NCBI GenBank assembly: GCA_018715465.1
Contig: DVLN01000020.1
Location: 1-6,791, forward strand
DNA: 6,791 bases
From: Candidatus Faecivivens stercorigallinarum
Lineage (GTDB): Bacteria > Bacillota > Clostridia > Oscillospirales > Ruminococcaceae
Reading direction: 5' to 3'
Shown here: positions 5,583 through 6,791 of the stretch, one piece after another
Position numbering within the stretch: position 1 is the first letter of the stretch
How the letters are laid out: each line of letters opens with the position of its first letter
Program-made: the position numbers and the translations under genes
Notes under the pieces: model-generated
Database searches by the model: none
The model's input: the letters and a program-made list of their open reading frames with translations, nothing else
Told to the model about the DNA's origin: nothing

Positions 5583-5894
5583 TTATTGAAAGTGTATGGT
5601 TTTATGATTACTCCCGGATGGCTTTTCAGCTCTGTTGATCTGCCCGCCTGCCCCGGTCGTCTTTTCAAAAAGGTGCAGCGGGTCGGAGGCTGTGAGAATC
5701 AGGGCTACCAATGCGATCTCCCCAATTCCAATTCCCAGCGACAGCTTCCCCAAAATGCAGCTGACAATAACACCTGTAAAACCACCAATGATCAAAACCA
5801 TTGCCATTACTGCCCGCAGCCGCAGCTTTCCGATTCTGCGCTCATTCGCGCGCCCGCCGCTGAGCATCGCATTGAAACGATTCCTGAAAAACAT
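5583..5894 (-). CDS. Gene A: small two-helix membrane protein heading the cassette
   Basis: Not recognised. 103 residues: basic N-terminus (MFFRNRFN...GRANERRIGKLRLR), transmembrane helix 1 about 28-49 (VMAMVLIIGGFTGVIVSCIL), helix 2 about 51-70 (LSLGIGIGEIALVALILTA) with only a short turn between, and a hydrophilic tail (EKTTGAGGQINRAEKPSG). Charge predicts both ends inside. The GTG at 5897 is also in frame, but the ATG at 5894 lies seven bases after AAAGGAGG, the strongest ribosome binding site in the cassette, and is preferred. Stop is TAA. It is the first gene after the promoter at 6023-6051. It lacks the outside domain of B, C and F; SDPL before its tail is too short to be evidence of kinship. 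Possibly a membrane partner of the others; that is inference from position only. Confidence 0.72.
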   Translation of the reverse strand: MFFRNRFNAMLSGGRANERRIGKLRLRAVMAMVLIIGGFTGVIVSCILGKLSLGIGIGEIALVALILTASDPLHLFEKTTGAGGQINRAEKPSGSNHKTIHFQ

Positions 5895-6022
5895 CACACA
5901 GCCTCCTTTCTGTCAAAATTTTCAGGACAGTTATACGCATGATCAACATATTTATCCTATGGCAAACCATCCTGGCCGCTCCCTTTCCGGGTAATCATCA
6001 AAATCAATCTCTTTGCAATTTT

Positions 6023-6051
6023 AGTGTATCATATCTGATTATTCCCTGCAA
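6023..6051 (-). promoter_or_regulatory. Predicted promoter of the membrane-protein cassette (extended -10)
   Basis: On the minus strand TTGCAG (6046-6051) and TACACT (6023-6028) are 17 bases apart, and TGA directly before TACACT supplies an extended -10 TGn. It follows the yqeG terminator and precedes a leader of about 120 bases to gene A, so it is the likely start of the whole A-F transcript. The -35 box is weak and overlaps a small hairpin, CCCTG / CAGGG. Confidence 0.6.
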
Positions 6052-6081
6052 CAGGGTATGCAAAAACTAAGCCAAAACCGA

Positions 6082-6145
6082 CAAAAATTAAGACAGAGGA
6101 GCCTTTTCCCCGCGGTTTTCCCGCGTGTCAAGGCTCCTCCGTCTT
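6082..6145 (-). terminator. Intrinsic terminator of yqeG
   Basis: On the minus strand AAGACGGAGGAGCCTT pairs with AAGGCTCCTCTGTCTT over 16 positions (one G-U pair); the loop holds an inner stem CGCGG / CCGCG. AATTTTTGT follows. It lies 13 bases after the yqeG stop codon and separates it from the membrane cassette. Confidence 0.9.
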
Positions 6146-6158
6146 TCAACACAATCGT

Positions 6159-6665
6159 TTATTCTTCTTTTCTTCCAGCAAAATATCTTTTCAAAATCGG
6201 CGCTTCCCATCTGCGTTTTACCGCCAGGAATCCGCCGGTTTCCGGCTCCCAGGGCGTCACCAGCACCGAGGTCAGGCCTCTTTTCCAGTTGCCGCCCAGA
6301 ATATCGGTAAACAGCTGATCACCGATCAGGCAGGCGTTTTTTGCCGGTATCCGGTACCGCCTGCAGGTCCGGGAAATTCCCAGCGTCAGCGGTTTGGCAG
6401 CATTGGCGACAAACGGCAGCCCGATTCTTTCCGCAAACGGCCTTACCCGCTTATTGGTGTTATTGGAAAGGATCACCAGCGTCAGTCCTTCCCTTTTTCG
6501 GGCTTCTATCCAGTCCTGTACCCCGGGAAACGGTACCGGGTGATTATGGCTGGTCAGGGTATTGTCCACGTCCAGGATGATCAGACGGATCTGCCGTTTG
6601 GCAAAAAAACTGCCCGGAATATCGGTAATATGCGGAAAATAAACGTCTGGATAAAACAGGGACAT
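6159..6665 (-). CDS. yqeG: YqeG family HAD-IIIA phosphatase
   Basis: Cytoplasmic haloacid-dehalogenase-type phosphatase, 168 residues, normal for the family. Motif I is LDVDNTLT (D32 nucleophile, D34 acid/base), motif II LVILSNN (S67), motif III Lys91 in NAAKPLTLG, motif IV IGDQLFTDI (D116, D121). These residues are all present, so the enzyme should be active; the family includes a mitochondrial relative that dephosphorylates phosphatidylglycerophosphate, while the bacterial substrate is not certain. The C-terminal part ETGGFLAVKRRWE is family-typical. The ATG at 6665 follows AAAGGAG at nine bases; stop is TAA. It lies between the terminators of rpsU and its own, and so is a single-gene unit, though a promoter was not clearly seen in the short gap after rpsU. 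In clostridia yqeG often lies a few genes from efp, as here. Confidence 0.93.
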   Translation of the reverse strand: MSLFYPDVYFPHITDIPGSFFAKRQIRLIILDVDNTLTSHNHPVPFPGVQDWIEARKREGLTLVILSNNTNKRVRPFAERIGLPFVANAAKPLTLGISRTCRRYRIPAKNACLIGDQLFTDILGGNWKRGLTSVLVTPWEPETGGFLAVKRRWEAPILKRYFAGRKEE

Positions 6666-6690
6666 CGTTCGGTGCTCCTTTCATTGTGAC

Positions 6691-6725
6691 ATAAAACGAA
6701 AAGCGAGCCGGTGATGGCTCGCTTT
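6691..6725 (-). terminator. Intrinsic terminator of rpsU
   Basis: On the minus strand AAAGCGAGCC and GGCTCGCTTT form a perfect 10-base-pair stem with a six-base loop, followed by TTCGTTTTAT. It begins 24 bases after the rpsU stop codon. The T tract is interrupted, so some transcription may continue into yqeG, which has no clear promoter of its own. Confidence 0.85.
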
Positions 6726-6749
6726 GTAATCGTTTATACAGCGCAAAAA

Positions 6750-6791
6750 TTATTTGAATTTACGCTTTCTTGCAGCTTCCGATTTCTTTTT
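6750..6791 (-). CDS. rpsU: Ribosomal protein S21 (3' end only)
   Basis: The window edge holds the last 13 codons and the TAA of a frame reading KKKSEAARKRKFK. This highly basic end, with KKKSEAARKRK, is the typical C-terminus of Firmicutes ribosomal protein S21, a small 30S subunit protein of about 58 residues. The start is outside the window. A strong terminator follows at once, as expected for a highly expressed gene. Confidence 0.85.
   Translation of the reverse strand, partial: KKKSEAARKRKFK

Noticed and set aside
3017..5894. The cassette as a phage, toxin-antitoxin or secretion system.
   Set aside because: No integrase, phage structural gene, ATPase, toxin fold or signal-peptidase motif was seen in any of the six proteins.
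5842..5970. A 42-codon leader reading frame (MVCHRINMLIM...) before gene A with GGGAG upstream.
   Set aside because: It overlaps the ribosome binding site and start of gene A and no conservation can be judged; a regulatory upstream frame is possible but unsupported.
1..6791. CRISPR array, tRNA, rRNA or transposon.
   Set aside because: No regularly spaced repeats, no cloverleaf with T-arm signature, no rRNA motifs and no transposase frame were seen on either strand.

Overview
The window looks like chromosomal DNA from a Gram-positive, low-to-mid GC Clostridia member, probably near the Oscillospiraceae/Ruminococcaceae. This rests on strong AGGAGG-type ribosome binding sites, intrinsic terminators, an FMN riboswitch ahead of an ECF riboflavin transporter gene, and a YqeG / EF-P / CD1247-like zinc-ribbon neighbourhood. 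The placement is inference; no species is claimed. Every gene I can support lies on the minus strand, so transcription runs from high to low coordinates.

In transcription order: (1) the last 13 codons of rpsU (ribosomal protein S21) with its terminator; (2) yqeG, a HAD-IIIA phosphatase with its own long-stem terminator; (3) a promoter followed by six closely spaced genes for small membrane proteins (here called A to F, 5894 down to 3017), which I do not recognise. B, C and F share one design: short basic cytoplasmic N-terminus, one transmembrane helix, and a roughly 150-residue outside domain with conserved DPYGG, VWSGFY, R-x-Y and ILYY motifs. D and E keep only the N-terminus and the helix. 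A is a two-helix protein at the head. (4) A promoter, a strong 5'-UTR hairpin and an endonuclease IV-like TIM-barrel gene; (5) a promoter and efp (elongation factor P), which is full length but has an in-frame TAG at codon 107; (6) a CD1247-like zinc-ribbon protein; (7) an FMN riboswitch with a terminator, then the 5' part of ribU.

The flanking genes are conserved housekeeping genes of Firmicutes. The A-F block is the accessory part: a tandem, diverged family of membrane-anchored proteins made by local duplication, with even the ribosome-binding regions of B, C and E still alike. It is the best candidate for an undescribed system, though nothing in the sequence reveals its function. The second notable point is the amber codon in efp: a real nonsense mutation, a sequencing error, or UAG readthrough.

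No tRNA, rRNA, CRISPR array, insertion sequence or integrase was seen. The non-coding stretch of about 370 bases between ribU and the zinc-ribbon gene is filled by the riboswitch and two terminators. The gap of about 265 bases between yqeG and gene A holds the yqeG terminator, the cassette promoter and a leader of about 120 bases.
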